Assembly: GCA_964437445.1 (NCBI GenBank)
Contig: CAYTGR010000106.1
Location: 1-6,223 of the forward strand
Reading direction: 5' to 3'
Origin: CAYTGR01 sp964437445
Lineage (GTDB): Bacteria > Chloroflexota > Anaerolineae > B4-G1 > SLSP01
DNA: 6,223 nt
Each line of letters begins with the position of its first letter. Position 1 is the stretch's first letter. Position numbers and translations under genes: made by a program. Below the pieces are notes generated by a model. That model was not told the origin of the DNA. It saw only the letters and a program-made list of their open reading frames with translations, and searched no databases. Shown piece by piece: positions 5,430-6,223 of this stretch.

Positions 5430-6214
5430 GAGCCAATTTCCCCCTTGGGCTTCAGCGCGCGGGTGGCGATATAAGGGGGCAGATACCGGCTCAGCAGATC
5501 GTCGGCCTCCGGGCAGTCGGTATCCTCGTAGAAGCCGGTCAGGACGAAGCCGGCCGCCAGCTGGCCCCCAATCTGGTCTTCCAGGGTATGGCTGAACTCC
5601 AACGGCTCCCCCTGGGCCAGCCGGCGCGCCAGGTCCTCCGGTGCCAGGCTTTCCAAATCCGAGTAGGGCAACGGATACCTGACCACCAGTTCGCCCTGCC
5701 CATAGCGGGTCTCGTCAAAGACATGGATCACCGGGTTATCAAAGCCGGCCAGGAGCACGCCGCCGGGCCGCAGCACCCGGAATGCCTCCGCCCAGACTGG
5801 ACGCACGGCAGGCACAAAGGTATTGGAGACCGGATGCACAATCAGGTCAAAAGTGTCCCTGGCAAAAACTGAAAGGTCGGCCATATCGCCCAGGACGGTG
5901 CGGAGCGCCAATCCCTCCCGCGCAGCGACCAGCTCGTCCTGGGCCAGCTGGCGCGGCGAGTTATCCAGCACGGTGACGTGCGCGCCGGCCACGGCCAGCA
6001 ACGGCCCCTGCTGGCCCCCGCCGGAGGCCAGGCAGAGCACCTCGGCACCGGCCAGCGGCGGGAACCAGTCGCGTGGCACCGGGCGCGTCGGCGTGAGGTA
6101 GAGCTCCCACCGGCCCGCGCGTGCCGCCTGCACCTGCTCTGGCGTGACCGGGATGGTCCACGGATTGCCGGCGGCCACCTGGCGATCCCAGGCGTCCCGA
6201 TTATAGCTCTCCAC
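5426..6214 (-). CDS. Class I SAM-dependent methyltransferase
   Basis: A 262-residue Rossmann-fold methyltransferase of the methyltransferase domain 11/25 type. Motif I is VLCLASGGGQQ (59-69), with D84 in VTVLDNS as the acidic residue expected to bind the ribose of S-adenosylmethionine. GDMADL (109-114) and FDLIVHPVS (122-130) form the next strands, and VLRPGGVLLAGFDNP (147-161) is the post-motif segment. An N-terminal YNRDAWDRQVAAGNPW stretch resembles the opening of a common family of uncharacterised bacterial methyltransferases; the substrate is unknown. The chosen start is GTG at 6214, nine bases from the window edge. The frame remains open beyond it and any upstream ribosome binding site is not visible, so the true start could lie outside. 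The stop falls in a palindromic repeat. The 140-nt spacer and repeat suggest it is transcribed separately from the VKOR unit. Confidence 0.85.
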   Translation of the reverse strand: MESYNRDAWDRQVAAGNPWTIPVTPEQVQAARAGRWELYLTPTRPVPRDWFPPLAGAEVLCLASGGGQQGPLLAVAGAHVTVLDNSPRQLAQDELVAAREGLALRTVLGDMADLSVFARDTFDLIVHPVSNTFVPAVRPVWAEAFRVLRPGGVLLAGFDNPVIHVFDETRYGQGELVVRYPLPYSDLESLAPEDLARRLAQGEPLEFSHTLEDQIGGQLAAGFVLTGFYEDTDCPEADDLLSRYLPPYIATRALKPKGEIGS

Positions 6215-6223
6215 CCTCAGCGG

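Noticed and set aside
1..6223. CRISPR array, tRNA or rRNA gene, or mobile-element gene
   Set aside because: I saw no regularly spaced repeats, no tRNA- or rRNA-like stretch, and no transposase, integrase or phage-type product.

Overview
The window is G+C-rich bacterial chromosomal DNA with compact genes and no plasmid, phage or insertion-sequence genes. The combination of a thioredoxin/VKOR fusion, a stand-alone ferritin-like protein, a VUT transporter joined to era, and palindromic GGCGCT-type repeats suggests a Chloroflexota bacterium (Anaerolineae-like). That placement is an impression from gene content, not a computed result.

Layout. Positions 1-303 are a comparatively A+T-rich intergenic region. 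It holds a near-consensus promoter firing left out of the window (171-199, minus strand), an extended -10 promoter firing right (265-273), and a perfect 7-bp palindrome (199-216) between them. The rightward unit is a ferritin-like/rubrerythrin-type protein (304-804) and, 12 nt later, an M17 leucyl aminopeptidase (817-2310). A 14-bp hairpin (2368-2402) separates this unit from convergent genes on the minus strand.

The minus-strand unit reads, from its 5' end: a secreted thioredoxin domain fused to a vitamin K epoxide reductase (VKOR) domain (5285-4128), a VUT/YhhQ-family queuosine-precursor transporter (4124-3456), and the ribosome-assembly GTPase Era (3459-2404). The gaps are 3 nt and a 4-nt overlap, so the three are probably co-transcribed and translationally coupled. 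Upstream lies a 140-nt spacer containing a candidate promoter, a cluster of GTGAG half-sites and a cloverleaf-like palindromic repeat (5380-5429). The repeat's outer arm contains the stop codon of the next minus-strand gene, a class I SAM-dependent methyltransferase (6214-5426), whose start lies at the window edge.

Functionally the genes are mostly housekeeping: oxidative disulfide formation outside the membrane (Trx-VKOR), supply of a tRNA-modification precursor (VUT), 30S assembly (Era), peptide turnover (PepA) and probably metal or peroxide handling (ferritin-like protein). I see no clear undescribed multi-gene system. The most unusual items are the domain order and extra cysteine pair of the VKOR fusion, the palindromic repeat that supplies a gene's stop codon, and the symmetrical sites in the two regulatory spacers.
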